Origin: Micavibrio sp. UBA2705 | GTDB taxonomy: Bacteria > Pseudomonadota > Alphaproteobacteria > Micavibrionales > Micavibrionaceae | DNA: 39,400 nt | NCBI GenBank assembly: GCA_002354205.1 | Contig: DELD01000064.1 | Coordinates: 1-39,400 of the forward strand | Direction: 5' to 3' | Part shown: one piece after another, positions 25,427-35,005 of the stretch | Numbering within the stretch: position 1 is the first letter of the stretch | Layout of the letters: each line of letters begins with the position of its first letter | The notes under the pieces: generated by a model | The model's input: the letters and a program-made list of their open reading frames with translations, nothing else | What the model was told of the DNA's origin: nothing | Databases searched by the model: none | Position numbers and translations under genes: made by a program

Positions 25427-26623
25427 ATGAAATTAACCAATACAGCATGCAAAAATGCAAAGCCCGAACAAAAACAATACAAACGCTTTGATGGCGGGGG
25501 CTTATACCTATTAGTCACTCCCACAGGTTCAAAGCTATGGCGTTTGAAATATCGCTATTTAAACAAAGAAAAAACATTATCAATCGGGGGGTATCCCGAA
25601 GTTAGCTTGGCAGATGCCCGCAAGGCACGAGAAGACGCAAAAGCTTTATTAGCACAAAACCCACCGAAAGACCCATCAGCCTGTAAAAGTGAAGCAAAGC
25701 GATTCGCTATCAGCAAAAGCAATAATACGTTTGAGGTTGTTGCGCGAGAATGGCACAAAACAAAGAACAACCAATGGACATATAAATACAGCAATACACT
25801 CATGCGCCGCCTTGAAATGAATGTCTTTCCTATATTGGGCAATAGACCTATGTCAGATATTAAATCACCAGAATTGTTAGAATGCTTACGCATCATTGAA
25901 AAACGCGGTTCTTATGATGTCTTAAAACGCACAACGCAGGCATGCGGGCAAATCTTCCGTTACGGTATACAGACGGGGCGCTGTGAGCGTGACCCTGCCG
26001 CTGATTTAAAGGGCGCATTAACCGCCGCCCCTATCAGCCACTTCCGCACCATCAACTTAAAACAGTTACCAGAGTTTATTACAGCCTTAAAAGAGAACAA
26101 AGCCCGTATCTTTGAGCGCACACGCCGCGCTGTATGGCTTTCCTTATATACATTCTGCCGCCCCGTTGAAATTAGAACGGCGCGCTGGGCTGATATTGAC
26201 TTTGACACCAAACTTTGGACAATCCCCGCCGAAAACATGAAAATGAAACGCGATCATATCGTACCGTTAAGCGATCAAGTCATCACATTACTAAAAGAGC
26301 AAAAAGAAGAAATAGGCGCGTATAATACAGAATGGGTTTTCCCATCACAAAACAAACTTAAAAACCCTATGAGTGACGGCACTGTAAACAAAGCAATCAA
26401 ACGCCTAGGTTTTGGTGACGTGCTGGTTGCACATGGTTTCCGCGCTCTCGCCCGCACCACGATCAGAGAACAACTGGACTATGATAGCGAAGCAATTGAA
26501 AAGCAACTTGCACATAAAAGCGCTGGGGCGTTGGGTGAAGCTTATGACCGCACCCAGTTTATAGATAAACGCAAAAGCATGATGCAAGACTGGGCGGATT
26601 ATATTGATAGCTTAACAAAATAA
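25427..26623 (+). CDS. Tyrosine-type site-specific integrase, P4/DUF4102 type
   Basis: The 398-aa protein starts at ATG 25427, just after a GGGGG box; an in-frame GTG at 25415 is less likely. The N-terminal 'LTNTACKNAKP...RFDGGGLYLLVTPTGSKLW' and 'LSIGGYPEVSLADARKARE' are the DUF4102 arm-binding domain of integrases that use tRNA genes. The catalytic domain has Arg245 (FCRPVEIR), His336 and Arg339 (HGFRALART), His363 (LAHKSAG) and the Tyr373 nucleophile (EAYDRTQF). It recombines attP with the tRNA-Thr attB. It is convergent with hsdR (10-nt gap). Confidence 0.95.
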   Translation: MKLTNTACKNAKPEQKQYKRFDGGGLYLLVTPTGSKLWRLKYRYLNKEKTLSIGGYPEVSLADARKAREDAKALLAQNPPKDPSACKSEAKRFAISKSNNTFEVVAREWHKTKNNQWTYKYSNTLMRRLEMNVFPILGNRPMSDIKSPELLECLRIIEKRGSYDVLKRTTQACGQIFRYGIQTGRCERDPAADLKGALTAAPISHFRTINLKQLPEFITALKENKARIFERTRRAVWLSLYTFCRPVEIRTARWADIDFDTKLWTIPAENMKMKRDHIVPLSDQVITLLKEQKEEIGAYNTEWVFPSQNKLKNPMSDGTVNKAIKRLGFGDVLVAHGFRALARTTIREQLDYDSEAIEKQLAHKSAGALGEAYDRTQFIDKRKSMMQDWADYIDSLTK

Positions 26624-26633
26624 AGCATCGCCA

Positions 26634-29456
26634 TTAATCAACGCTATCAATAAAGGTTTCAACAAAGCCGCGTATTTTATCAATAACGCGCTCTGCTATT
26701 GTACCGCGCTCTTTTAATGAAGGGCGCTGATTCATGATGCCGATTACTTCATCACGCATCGGCGTTTTCTCAGTAAACAGATACTCACCCAAAACCTTTT
26801 CAAGCCCATCAGGGTTAAGCCCCTCTTCTTCACTCAGCGCCAGCATAGCTTTACGCTTTTCTTCATTCCAATACGTATCAAACTCTTCGCTGACATTCTG
26901 ACTGGCGGATAAATTAGCAAAGTGCTGCGCGATAAACTTTTCAATCAAATCTTTCTTACTTCTAAGCTGGCTTTCTGTATCAAGTAGATCCATGATACTT
27001 TTATGCGCCTTCGCTTGATCAACAGGTTTCTTGTCTTTCATGCTAATAAGAAGATTTACAATATAGCTGACATTAATTTTGTCGCGGCTGATTAGTTCAA
27101 TTTCAAAATCTATATCATCAAGGATAGATACTTTTTCTTTCTCTTTATCGCCGCGCACCTTGTCATATAAATCAAGATACTTACTTCTATAATCCGCAAA
27201 AAGCTGTTCGCTCATTTTTAAGTCATCAAAGCTAAACTCAGTGAAGCAATCCAGTACGTTTTTTAACCTAATCACTTCACGAAATGCTTGAATAAAGCGT
27301 GCTTCCTCTTCTTCGGTCAGCAAATCATCAACGCTGCTGACATCAGGCGTTATTGCCAATAGACGATCAACAGCTTCATCAAATTTTTCAACATAATCAT
27401 CATAAGGCGCGAGAATAATATCTTCCTGTGCGTTTTTATTAGCAAATAGCTCTATTGCCTTATCAGTTGCAGGCTTTAAGTTACGAAAGGCGACAATATT
27501 ACCCTGTGATTTTTTCTGCCCCATAATACGATTAGTGCGCGAAAAGGCCTGCAACAAACCATGAAACTTTAAATTCTTATCAACGTAAATTGTGTTAAGC
27601 GGCTTACTATCAAACCCCGTTAAAAACATATTCACGACCAACAGAATATCAACCTGTTTAGCCTTCACCCGCTTACCAATATCCTTGTAATAGCCGTAAA
27701 AGTTATCCGTTGAATAATTCGTGCCAAACATCGCGTTATAATCGGCGATATAGTCATCAAGCTTTTCACGGCTATGTTTGTTCACGGGCGCGTTATCATC
27801 GGGCATATCGTCACCCGTCCCCATGCCTTCGGCATCCGCATCCTCTTCATTGGCTTGGTATGAAAATATTGTCGCAACTTTCAGGTCATGTGCGCCTTCG
27901 GCCTTTTTCGCTTTAAACAAATCATAATAAGCGGTGAGCATTTTAACATTGGATACGCAAAACATTGCCGTAAATTCACGCGCATGCGTCTTGCGGTCAT
28001 GATTGGCGATTATATAATCTGTAACACGTTCTAGGCGCTCTGGGGCTTCCATGACTTCGCTGGTATCAATCGCTTCCACCTCAATATCAACAACTTCATC
28101 TTTTCGCTTAAAGGTTCTAATATATTCAACTGAGAATTTTAAGACGTTTTCATCACGTATCGCATCTGTAATCACATAGCTATGCAGCTGTTCGCCGAAC
28201 AAGTCTTTCGTAGTGCGTTTTCCCAGCGCATTTTTTGCGGCGTTCTCTGCAAAAATCGGCGTACCTGTAAAGCCAAACATTTGCACATTTTCAAAATAAG
28301 CACTTATCCGTTTATGCGTATCCCCGAATTGGCTACGATGACATTCATCAAAAATGAAAACCATCTTCTTATCTTTCAGCCTTTCCATTGTTTTTAAATG
28401 GCGTTCTTTACTAATCGCCGTATTTAGCTTTTGCAAAGTTGTGACGATTAACGGCGTATCATTGCCAAATTGTTCGACTAGCTTCCCTGTATTATTGGTT
28501 GCATCAACGCTACCTTCTTGGAAGCTATTAAATTCCTTGATGGTTTGAAAGTCCAAGTCCTTACGATCCACCACAAAGACGACCTTATGAACGTGCGGGC
28601 TTTGGGTAAGTATCTGCGCCGCCTTAAATGATGTCAGCGTCTTACCTGACCCCGTTGTATGCCAAATATAACCGTTTTTATTTGTATTTAGCACTTGGTT
28701 AACAATCGCTTCGACCGCGTAATATTGATACGGGCGTAAAGCCATCAAAACCTTATGGCTTTCATTTAAAACAACATATTTTGTAATGATTTTAGAAAGC
28801 TGACATTTATCTAAGAAAGCATCAGCAAAATCGCTTAACTGGCGAATAGTTTTATTGTCTTTATCTGCCCAGAAAAATGTTTGTTTGTAATCTCTATCTT
28901 TAATCGGGTTATTGGCGAAGTATTTGGTATTTACCCCGTTACTAATCACAAACATCTGCACATAACCAAACAGGCCGTACCCAGCGCCAAAGCTATGACG
29001 GTGATAACGGTGACATTGGTTAAAAGCTTCTTTCATTTCAAGGCCGCGCCGTTTCAATTCTATCTGACATAACGGCAGGCCATTAACCAACAACGTCACA
29101 TCATAACGGTTCGTATATTTCCCCGTCATAGTAATTTGATGCGTCACTTGATATTGATTTTTACACCACTGAATTTGATTGATTAATTCAATATATCCAA
29201 CAGTGCCATCATCGCGTGTGAAATCGATTTTATCGCGCAATATTTTCGCTTTTTCAAAGATATTACCGCGCGCGATTTTATTAAGGATTTGCTTAAACTC
29301 CGCATCAGAAAATTGCGTTTTATTATGCTTTTCCAATTGCGCCTTTAAATTCACAACCAAAGCCGCTTCATTCGCAATCATCACCTTATCCCAGCCTAGC
29401 GTTTCAAGCTGTGCAATAAGGGCGTTTTCTAATTGCTGTTCGGTTTGGGTATTCAT
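26634..29456 (-). CDS. hsdR: Type I restriction enzyme, R (endonuclease/translocase) subunit
   Basis: At 940 aa it is of usual length for HsdR. With HsdM and HsdS it forms the R2M2S complex that translocates DNA and cuts away from unmethylated sites. The nuclease motif 'YDVTLLVNGLPLCQIELKRRG' has Asp119, Glu133 and Lys135. The helicase has Walker A TGSGKT (268-273), DECH (370-373) and 'GFTGTPIF'; 'LVVNMFLTGFDSKPLNTIYVDK' and 'FSRTNRI' belong to the second RecA domain. A C-terminal helical region interacts with the methylase. AAGGTGA precedes the ATG. It is the last gene of the operon hsdM, hsdS, abi, hsdR. Confidence 0.95.
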   Translation of the reverse strand: MNTQTEQQLENALIAQLETLGWDKVMIANEAALVVNLKAQLEKHNKTQFSDAEFKQILNKIARGNIFEKAKILRDKIDFTRDDGTVGYIELINQIQWCKNQYQVTHQITMTGKYTNRYDVTLLVNGLPLCQIELKRRGLEMKEAFNQCHRYHRHSFGAGYGLFGYVQMFVISNGVNTKYFANNPIKDRDYKQTFFWADKDNKTIRQLSDFADAFLDKCQLSKIITKYVVLNESHKVLMALRPYQYYAVEAIVNQVLNTNKNGYIWHTTGSGKTLTSFKAAQILTQSPHVHKVVFVVDRKDLDFQTIKEFNSFQEGSVDATNNTGKLVEQFGNDTPLIVTTLQKLNTAISKERHLKTMERLKDKKMVFIFDECHRSQFGDTHKRISAYFENVQMFGFTGTPIFAENAAKNALGKRTTKDLFGEQLHSYVITDAIRDENVLKFSVEYIRTFKRKDEVVDIEVEAIDTSEVMEAPERLERVTDYIIANHDRKTHAREFTAMFCVSNVKMLTAYYDLFKAKKAEGAHDLKVATIFSYQANEEDADAEGMGTGDDMPDDNAPVNKHSREKLDDYIADYNAMFGTNYSTDNFYGYYKDIGKRVKAKQVDILLVVNMFLTGFDSKPLNTIYVDKNLKFHGLLQAFSRTNRIMGQKKSQGNIVAFRNLKPATDKAIELFANKNAQEDIILAPYDDYVEKFDEAVDRLLAITPDVSSVDDLLTEEEEARFIQAFREVIRLKNVLDCFTEFSFDDLKMSEQLFADYRSKYLDLYDKVRGDKEKEKVSILDDIDFEIELISRDKINVSYIVNLLISMKDKKPVDQAKAHKSIMDLLDTESQLRSKKDLIEKFIAQHFANLSASQNVSEEFDTYWNEEKRKAMLALSEEEGLNPDGLEKVLGEYLFTEKTPMRDEVIGIMNQRPSLKERGTIAERVIDKIRGFVETFIDSVD

Positions 29457-29528
29457 AAGGTCACCTTCACGGTTTTACGTTTTTTAATTGATTTTTAATT
29501 TTTCGCGTATATAGTTGTATTAAATATG

Positions 29529-29572
29529 TCCCTCGCCTCTTCACAAAAGTGTACGCGGGGGATTTCTTTTTT
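29529..29572. other. GC-rich hairpin between the Abi_2 gene and hsdR
   Basis: TCCCTCGC (29529-29536) pairs with GCGGGGGA (29555-29562), with a small inner CAC-AAAA-GTG stem, in otherwise AT-rich DNA. On the plus strand it is followed by TTTCTTTTTT and looks like a terminator, but no plus-strand gene precedes it. On the minus strand it lies in the 124-nt gap after the Abi_2 stop. It could be a transcript end, an RNA processing site, or a structured RNA linked to the Abi gene. Confidence 0.5.
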
Positions 29573-29580
29573 ACGAATTA

Positions 29581-30513
29581 TTATTTCCAAATTGGCCAAT
29601 CCCGCCACCCCTTTACAACCCCCATTGCATCAAGGCAAACAGCTCCGTTTGCTGGCGTTGGAAAATCACCCATAAGGGCTATAAATTCCTCTTTCCACGT
29701 TGATTGTGGGCAAATCACGCTCAAAACATGCTGCATCAAGCAGAAATAAAGGAATGGCTTAGAGTTTTTTAGCGGGCTTAGTTTGACTTTAGTGCTTGGA
29801 ACACTTGCGATTTCAAGAACGTTACAATTCCATAATCTGCCGTGATGTGCCGCTGTGTTACGGATGAAATTGAAGCTTCTTAGCCAAGTTTCGAAGTCAG
29901 TGCCATTAAAAAGCCCAAACTGACTTTCAATATTTTGTTTATCCTTATGCTTCATACCCGCAAAAAGTTTTGACATTGTACCAAAATCCATTATTTCTAC
30001 AGCGACCCATATTGGAAGTCTTCCATAGCTTTCAATGTTATGTTTTACAAAAGGTTTTTTTCTATTGAAGTGGAGTAGCCGTTCATAAGACTCATGCCAA
30101 TTATCATAACGGCTGCTTTTACCCCCTCTTCCAGCACGAGAAAATTTTCCATGTAATTCCGCCGCACTATGATGTGCAAAGGGGGCGCGCCGCCCTAATA
30201 AATGCGCAATATCAACCTGTACGGCTAGCTCAATACGCTCAATAGCATCCAACGCTAAAAGCCTTAATTTACGATCAAAATTATAAAGGGCAGTAATGTC
30301 AGAAAAACAACTGCCTGAAATAAAATTATTGGTTCGTCTTTTTGTTTCTTCATCAAACGACCTAAATAGATACCAATAACCACTAAGGCGATAGTATCCA
30401 ACGCGCAGCAAAAAATGCTTTGCTTCATCGTGACTATCAATGACCATACCGCGTGAGAGCAGTATCCCAATCTGCTCGTCTATAGATTTCCACTCCTTAA
30501 CGCCATTACTCAT
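29581..30513 (-). CDS. Abi_2 family (AbiD/AbiF-like) HEPN protein, probable abortive infection
   Basis: The 310-aa protein has the Abi_2 layout: 'IDEQIGILLSRGMVI' and 'RVGYYRLSGYWYLFR' at the N-terminus, then 'LYNFDRKLRLLALDAIERIELAVQ'. The HEPN-type motif R-x4-H is at Arg218 to His223 in 'RNTAAHHGRLWN', where RNase activity of HEPN toxins resides. AbiD/AbiF proteins block phage growth, often by RNA damage and host arrest. It begins 14 nt after hsdS and lies inside the type I R-M operon, upstream of hsdR, which suggests joint regulation. Its own target is unknown. Confidence 0.85.
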   Translation of the reverse strand: MSNGVKEWKSIDEQIGILLSRGMVIDSHDEAKHFLLRVGYYRLSGYWYLFRSFDEETKRRTNNFISGSCFSDITALYNFDRKLRLLALDAIERIELAVQVDIAHLLGRRAPFAHHSAAELHGKFSRAGRGGKSSRYDNWHESYERLLHFNRKKPFVKHNIESYGRLPIWVAVEIMDFGTMSKLFAGMKHKDKQNIESQFGLFNGTDFETWLRSFNFIRNTAAHHGRLWNCNVLEIASVPSTKVKLSPLKNSKPFLYFCLMQHVLSVICPQSTWKEEFIALMGDFPTPANGAVCLDAMGVVKGWRDWPIWK

Positions 30514-30527
30514 ACATCATACCCCGC

Positions 30528-31754
30528 CTATACAAACATTTGTTGTAGTAAGCCTTTTTTGAATAATTTGGCCTTATCTACCCCATCAGCAACCAACGCG
30601 ATTTTATCATCAAGCCCAGCAAGAAAATCCGCAATCTCTTTTTGTTCATCCGCGCAAGGCAAATCAATGGTTAGTTTTTTCACGATATCACCGGATAAAT
30701 TACCCTGCCCACCCTGCAAATAAGTAGAGAGTATTCGGTCTTGTTTGTAAGTTAAATACTGATATAAGAATACTGTAATTTCTTTTGTACGAATACATAA
30801 AACAGCTTGGTTAATGGCACCTTGAATTTTAGATATGGCTACTTGTCCACTAGTAGCACCATATAGTGCATATAATAGATCACCTTTATTAACTAACTTT
30901 GCGGAAGAGTTATTTAGAGCATCTTCTGTAATATGCTGCATTATGTTCTTATCACCGATGTCGCCAGATCCAATAAAGGGAATTTCTCCATTATAATATT
31001 CCCTTTTTGCGCTAGTTGGCGTTCCTCCAGAAAACACTTTACAAAAATCCCCTAGTTTTTTCTCTTCCCAATCAGGAAAAGGATTGCCGTTATCGTCTTT
31101 AAAGCGGATTTCTTGCGAAAAGAGTTTTTGCATACAACCTTTTTTATAGGATTCGAGCAGGTCTTTCTTTTTTTGAAGCTGGGCAATCTTATCATCCACC
31201 GCCCCCAAAAACGCCGCTATTTTTTGTTGTTCGGGCTTAAAAGGGAAAATAACAATACAACTAGCAACGTCGCCTTGACCAATTGTCGTCATAGTTGCTG
31301 TTTTGCCATAGGCAACTAATTCTTTTCTTACTCTGTGTGTTTTTAACAATGAATTTAGGAAAATTGGGCTAACCTCATCTAAGTCTGGTCTTAACCTAAT
31401 TAAATGCCCATCAAAAGTAACATCATCCGCATCTCCTATATATACATTAGAATGTGCAATCCCCTCTTTCACTAGAGAAGAGCGCGTAAAAAACGTATCT
31501 CCATTCTTTACTTTATTATTTAAAAAATCTTTTTCAGACAACTCAAGTTTTAAAAGTTTTTTTTCATTTATAGCTCCTTCTGAATACATATCTTTTACGT
31601 TTATCAAGCGATAGCCAGAGCCAACTTTTGACGGATCATTAAAAACGCCATTTTGTAAATTTTCTTTACTAAGGTCTTTGATTTTTTTTGTCTGCCACCC
31701 TTCAGTAAACTCAGGAAATCTTAGCGCGGGAACAGTCTGCTCTTTCTTTTGCAT
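30528..31754 (-). CDS. hsdS: Type I restriction enzyme, S (specificity) subunit
   Basis: The 408-aa protein has two target-recognition domains (about 20-170 and 225-360) separated by the conserved helix 'EQQKIAAFLGAVDDKIAQLQ', repeated at the C-terminus as 'EQKEIADFLAGLDDKIALV'. Each domain reads half of a bipartite DNA site. It starts at ATG 31754, 6 nt after AAGGGG; a GTG lies one codon upstream. The first recognition domain (about 31300-31700) is markedly more AT-rich than its neighbours, which suggests domain exchange. It follows hsdM directly. Confidence 0.95.
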   Translation of the reverse strand: MQKKEQTVPALRFPEFTEGWQTKKIKDLSKENLQNGVFNDPSKVGSGYRLINVKDMYSEGAINEKKLLKLELSEKDFLNNKVKNGDTFFTRSSLVKEGIAHSNVYIGDADDVTFDGHLIRLRPDLDEVSPIFLNSLLKTHRVRKELVAYGKTATMTTIGQGDVASCIVIFPFKPEQQKIAAFLGAVDDKIAQLQKKKDLLESYKKGCMQKLFSQEIRFKDDNGNPFPDWEEKKLGDFCKVFSGGTPTSAKREYYNGEIPFIGSGDIGDKNIMQHITEDALNNSSAKLVNKGDLLYALYGATSGQVAISKIQGAINQAVLCIRTKEITVFLYQYLTYKQDRILSTYLQGGQGNLSGDIVKKLTIDLPCADEQKEIADFLAGLDDKIALVADGVDKAKLFKKGLLQQMFV

Positions 31755-31757
31755 CAC

Positions 31758-33356
31758 TTACCCCTTCGATCCAAAGGGGAAAGCAATGCCCAGCTCTTTA
31801 CAAAATCCTGCAATCGTTTGATCAGTCTGCGCCATTTTATCCTCTAGCGCGATCAACTCTTTTGTCACCGCGTCAAGATCAACAGGCTCTTCTTCTTCAA
31901 ACGTATCAACATAACGTGGAATGTTAAGGTTATAATCATTTTCAGTGATTTCAGACATCGGCGCAACATAGGCATATTTATCTATTGTTTCGCGTACCTT
32001 ATAAGCATCGACGACCTTTTTAACATGCGCGTCGCTGAGCATGTTTTGATTACCCACTTTCTCAAAATCTTTACTGGCATCAATAAACAAAACATTATCA
32101 TCATGGACGCGGCATTTTTTAAATACCATTATACAGGCAGGGATAGACGTACCGTAAAAGATATTTGCAGGCAGGCCAATAACCGCATCAAGGTAGTTTT
32201 GTTCTTTGATTATATATTCGCGGATCTTTCCTTCCGCTGCTCCCCTAAATAACACGCCATGGGGCATAACAACGGCGGCGGTCGCGTTATCTGCCATGTG
32301 ATGAATGATATGCTGAATAAAGGCGTAATCAGCCTTTGACGTTGGGGCGAGCGCTCCGTATTGGCTGAAACGATCATCAGTTTCGTTTAGCGGGTTATCT
32401 TTACCTTTCCACTTGGCTGAGAATGGCGGGTTAGCGACAATAGCTTCAAACTGCTTATCATCGTGCTGCGGTTCTTCCAGCGTGTCTTCTTGACGAATAT
32501 CAAAACGAGAAAAATGCACGTCATGCAAAATCATATTCATGCGGGCAAGGTTGTATGTGGTGCGGTTTAATTCCTGTCCAAAAAATTCGCCGACTTTTGC
32601 TTCTTTGCCGATACGCAATAACAGTGAACCTGACCCACAGGCAGGGTCATAAGCGTTTTTAATCTGCCCTTTATCCAACGTCACTATTTTGGATAAAATG
32701 CGTGATACTTGCTGCGGAGTATAAAACTCCCCTGCCTTTTTCCCAGCGCCGCTTGCGAATTGTGAAATAAGATATTCATAAGCATCGCCCAAAACATCAG
32801 AATCCACTTTATCCAATTCAAAATCAATCAAATCAAGATGGGCAAGTATTTTGGCGATTAATGTATTTCTTGCGCTGGGGGAGCGCCCTAATTTTGTGCT
32901 GGCAAGGTCAATATCTTCAAACAATTTGTTAAAATCGTCTTCGCTGTCATTACCCATTGTGCTTTGTTCAATGGCGTTTAAAATGCCCTGTAAATCTTCA
33001 AGGATAAAATTGCCCGCGACAGATTCGTTATCATCCGCGTCTACATCAACTTTGATATTACCCTTTTTAGAGATCGCGCCGAATAATTCGGATGGCAGTA
33101 AGAAGTAACCAAGCTTTTCCAAAGATTCTTCTTTGATTGCATCTATATCACCTTGGTCAGTAATCTGGGCGTAATCTTTGACGCTTTCAGTTTCCAATAG
33201 TTTATTGGCAAAGATATGTTGCTTTTCCGACAAGTATTTATAGAAGATAAAGCCCAGAATATAATCACGAAATTCATCGGCATCCATTTTGCCACGCAAT
33301 TCATTCGCAATCTTCCACAGCTGGGATTCTAGTTTTTGTTTTTGTTCTTCGGTCAT
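31758..33356 (-). CDS. hsdM: Type I restriction enzyme, M (DNA methyltransferase) subunit
   Basis: The 532-aa adenine-N6 methyltransferase has the SAM-binding 'DPACGSGSLLLRIG' and the catalytic motif NPPF (in IVANPPFSAKW). The N-terminal helical domain is 'LWKIANELRGKMDADEFRDY'. The start ATG at 33356 (MTEEQKQKLESQLW) matches family N-termini; an upstream TTG in the same frame would add 18 residues that do not. It heads the defence operon, and no clear ribosome site is visible. Confidence 0.95.
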   Translation of the reverse strand: MTEEQKQKLESQLWKIANELRGKMDADEFRDYILGFIFYKYLSEKQHIFANKLLETESVKDYAQITDQGDIDAIKEESLEKLGYFLLPSELFGAISKKGNIKVDVDADDNESVAGNFILEDLQGILNAIEQSTMGNDSEDDFNKLFEDIDLASTKLGRSPSARNTLIAKILAHLDLIDFELDKVDSDVLGDAYEYLISQFASGAGKKAGEFYTPQQVSRILSKIVTLDKGQIKNAYDPACGSGSLLLRIGKEAKVGEFFGQELNRTTYNLARMNMILHDVHFSRFDIRQEDTLEEPQHDDKQFEAIVANPPFSAKWKGKDNPLNETDDRFSQYGALAPTSKADYAFIQHIIHHMADNATAAVVMPHGVLFRGAAEGKIREYIIKEQNYLDAVIGLPANIFYGTSIPACIMVFKKCRVHDDNVLFIDASKDFEKVGNQNMLSDAHVKKVVDAYKVRETIDKYAYVAPMSEITENDYNLNIPRYVDTFEEEEPVDLDAVTKELIALEDKMAQTDQTIAGFCKELGIAFPFGSKG

Positions 33357-33453
33357 GTCTATATATCTTTTTAATGAAAGCGCACAGAAACGTGCATTTG
33401 ATTTGTCCAAGTTTAGCGCAAATAAAATCTAATCCCAAGGTATAAGGTAAAAA

Positions 33454-34476
33454 TTATTCAAACTTGCCACCGCATTCAATAAGCGCGCGCCCCTGATCCA
33501 CATACGAAAGCTGCCCGTAACTGCTTAATGTCGTGTCAATAGAGCTATGTCCAAGGTTTTGCCGTACAGCGTTAAAGAAAGCAGGCGTTTGATGCTGAGC
33601 AAAGCGCGCAATAGTGGTACGGAAAGAATGCGGCCTAATATATTCATACCCCGCCGCTTCAAACGACTTCTTGAACACCTTACGAATAGTTCCATCTGAC
33701 TTTATACTGTCTTTGCGCATAGTTTGCTGCAATAAGCTAGTTTGGGTAAAGCGATTATCAACAGCAGGAAATAAAGGGTCATTATCTTTGAAGCCCAGCG
33801 CTTTCAAATAATCCACCCAGTCTATGACATTAGCGATAATATCATCAGGCAAAGGGACGAAACAAACGATGCGCGTTTTTGCGAATTTAACATCCATATT
33901 TTTCGGCGTTATATGAAGAAAATAGCGTTCGTTTTCTTTAATCAAGTTTTGCATTTTAACGCTTCTTAATTCAGATACACGTAAAGTACAGATTGCCTGT
34001 AATGAGATAATCGCTTTATCTCTCTTTTCTTTATCGGTTTTACACGGCATTAATCGGATAGCTGTAATGATTTGCTCATAGCTGTAGGCCTTCTTATACT
34101 GCGTTGCTTTACTTTGCCTTTGCTGGTTTTTGGAAATATTCAGATAATCAATATCGTTATAGTTTATTTTGCTTTTATAACCATGCTGGCGCTCTAGCCA
34201 CTGTAAAAACTCTTTAAGGTATCGAATGTTATCGCAAATATATGACATAGACAGTTCACGATTAAGCAAAGACTGAATATATTTATCCGCCATATCACGG
34301 TGATAAGAGCCGAACCCTTTAAAATCAGTGTATAGTTCGTACTCTCTTATATGCATAAGCGCAGCAGTAACCGTTTTTTCATCACGTTGTTTGGCGCGCG
34401 TTAAATGTTTACGATAATTGTATTTCACGCGCTCGTTCTCAGCATTATAGCGATGTTTGTTTTTTTCTTTCTTCAT
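33454..34476 (-). CDS. Second tyrosine recombinase of the element
   Basis: The 340-aa protein has Arg166 in 'LRVSELRSVKM', His283-Ser-Phe-Arg286, His310 in 'NLGHSS' and the Tyr320 nucleophile in 'LSSYGQL'. Its N-terminal SAM-like domain ('DKYIQSLLNRELSMSYICDNIRYLKEFLQWLER', in parts) is XerC/D-like and not the DUF4102 type of the first integrase. Its ATG overlaps the stop of the HTH/zinc-ribbon gene (ATGA). It may help excision, act on another site (such as resolving dimers), or be a rearrangement enzyme. Confidence 0.9.
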   Translation of the reverse strand: MKKEKNKHRYNAENERVKYNYRKHLTRAKQRDEKTVTAALMHIREYELYTDFKGFGSYHRDMADKYIQSLLNRELSMSYICDNIRYLKEFLQWLERQHGYKSKINYNDIDYLNISKNQQRQSKATQYKKAYSYEQIITAIRLMPCKTDKEKRDKAIISLQAICTLRVSELRSVKMQNLIKENERYFLHITPKNMDVKFAKTRIVCFVPLPDDIIANVIDWVDYLKALGFKDNDPLFPAVDNRFTQTSLLQQTMRKDSIKSDGTIRKVFKKSFEAAGYEYIRPHSFRTTIARFAQHQTPAFFNAVRQNLGHSSIDTTLSSYGQLSYVDQGRALIECGGKFE

Positions 34477-35003
34477 CCGAATAAATCCCCGTAATGCGCC
34501 CCATATTCTGACTCACTTAACTGCTCTGCAATTGGTTGTTGTAAGTGAGTCTTACAGGGGGATACTTCACAATCGTATAATTCCAAAACACCAACCACAT
34601 TGAAGCTGCGTTTAATTTCAGAATAATCATCCATTTTATACGTTTTAAACATAGCCGTTTTACAGCTACGACAATGGCCTGATACATGCAGAGTTTTGAC
34701 TTTATGTTCAACAGTCACTTTACGCTGAAAGAGGCCACTAGCATCCTTACATTTCATACAGAACATTTCATTAAAGGCTGTTTTAATTTTGCCTTTAGCG
34801 TTTTGTTCTTTTAAGTACAGGATCAGATCATTGCCATATATTAAGGTTGGCCTGCCCGCCCCAATGACTTTAAGGCCGCGCTTAATCCATGAACGCACAG
34901 TTTGGGGATGTAGGCCTGTTTTGCTAAACAAAGCGCATATATCGTCTATGTCATATGCATACCAGTATTTAACATACCTATGCGAATAAAGACGTTTAGA
35001 CAT
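34473..35003 (-). CDS. HTH plus zinc-ribbon protein of the AlpA-recombinase operon
   Basis: The 176-aa protein has an N-terminal helix-turn-helix (about 16-65: 'YDIDDICALFSKTGLHPQTVRSWIKRG', in parts) resembling MerR/AlpA-type domains, then two CxxC pairs (CMKC near 82-85 and CRSC near 112-115) that probably form a zinc ribbon. It starts 2 nt after the alpA stop and overlaps the second recombinase by ATGA, so the three genes form an operon. It could be a DNA-binding accessory to the recombinase. Function inferred from context. Confidence 0.7.
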   Translation of the reverse strand: MSKRLYSHRYVKYWYAYDIDDICALFSKTGLHPQTVRSWIKRGLKVIGAGRPTLIYGNDLILYLKEQNAKGKIKTAFNEMFCMKCKDASGLFQRKVTVEHKVKTLHVSGHCRSCKTAMFKTYKMDDYSEIKRSFNVVGVLELYDCEVSPCKTHLQQPIAEQLSESEYGAHYGDLFG

Positions 35004-35005
35004 AG

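Noticed and set aside
33357..33410. Upstream TTG extension of hsdM
   Set aside because: It adds 18 residues absent from family N-termini; the ATG at 33356 starts with the usual MTEEQKQKLE.
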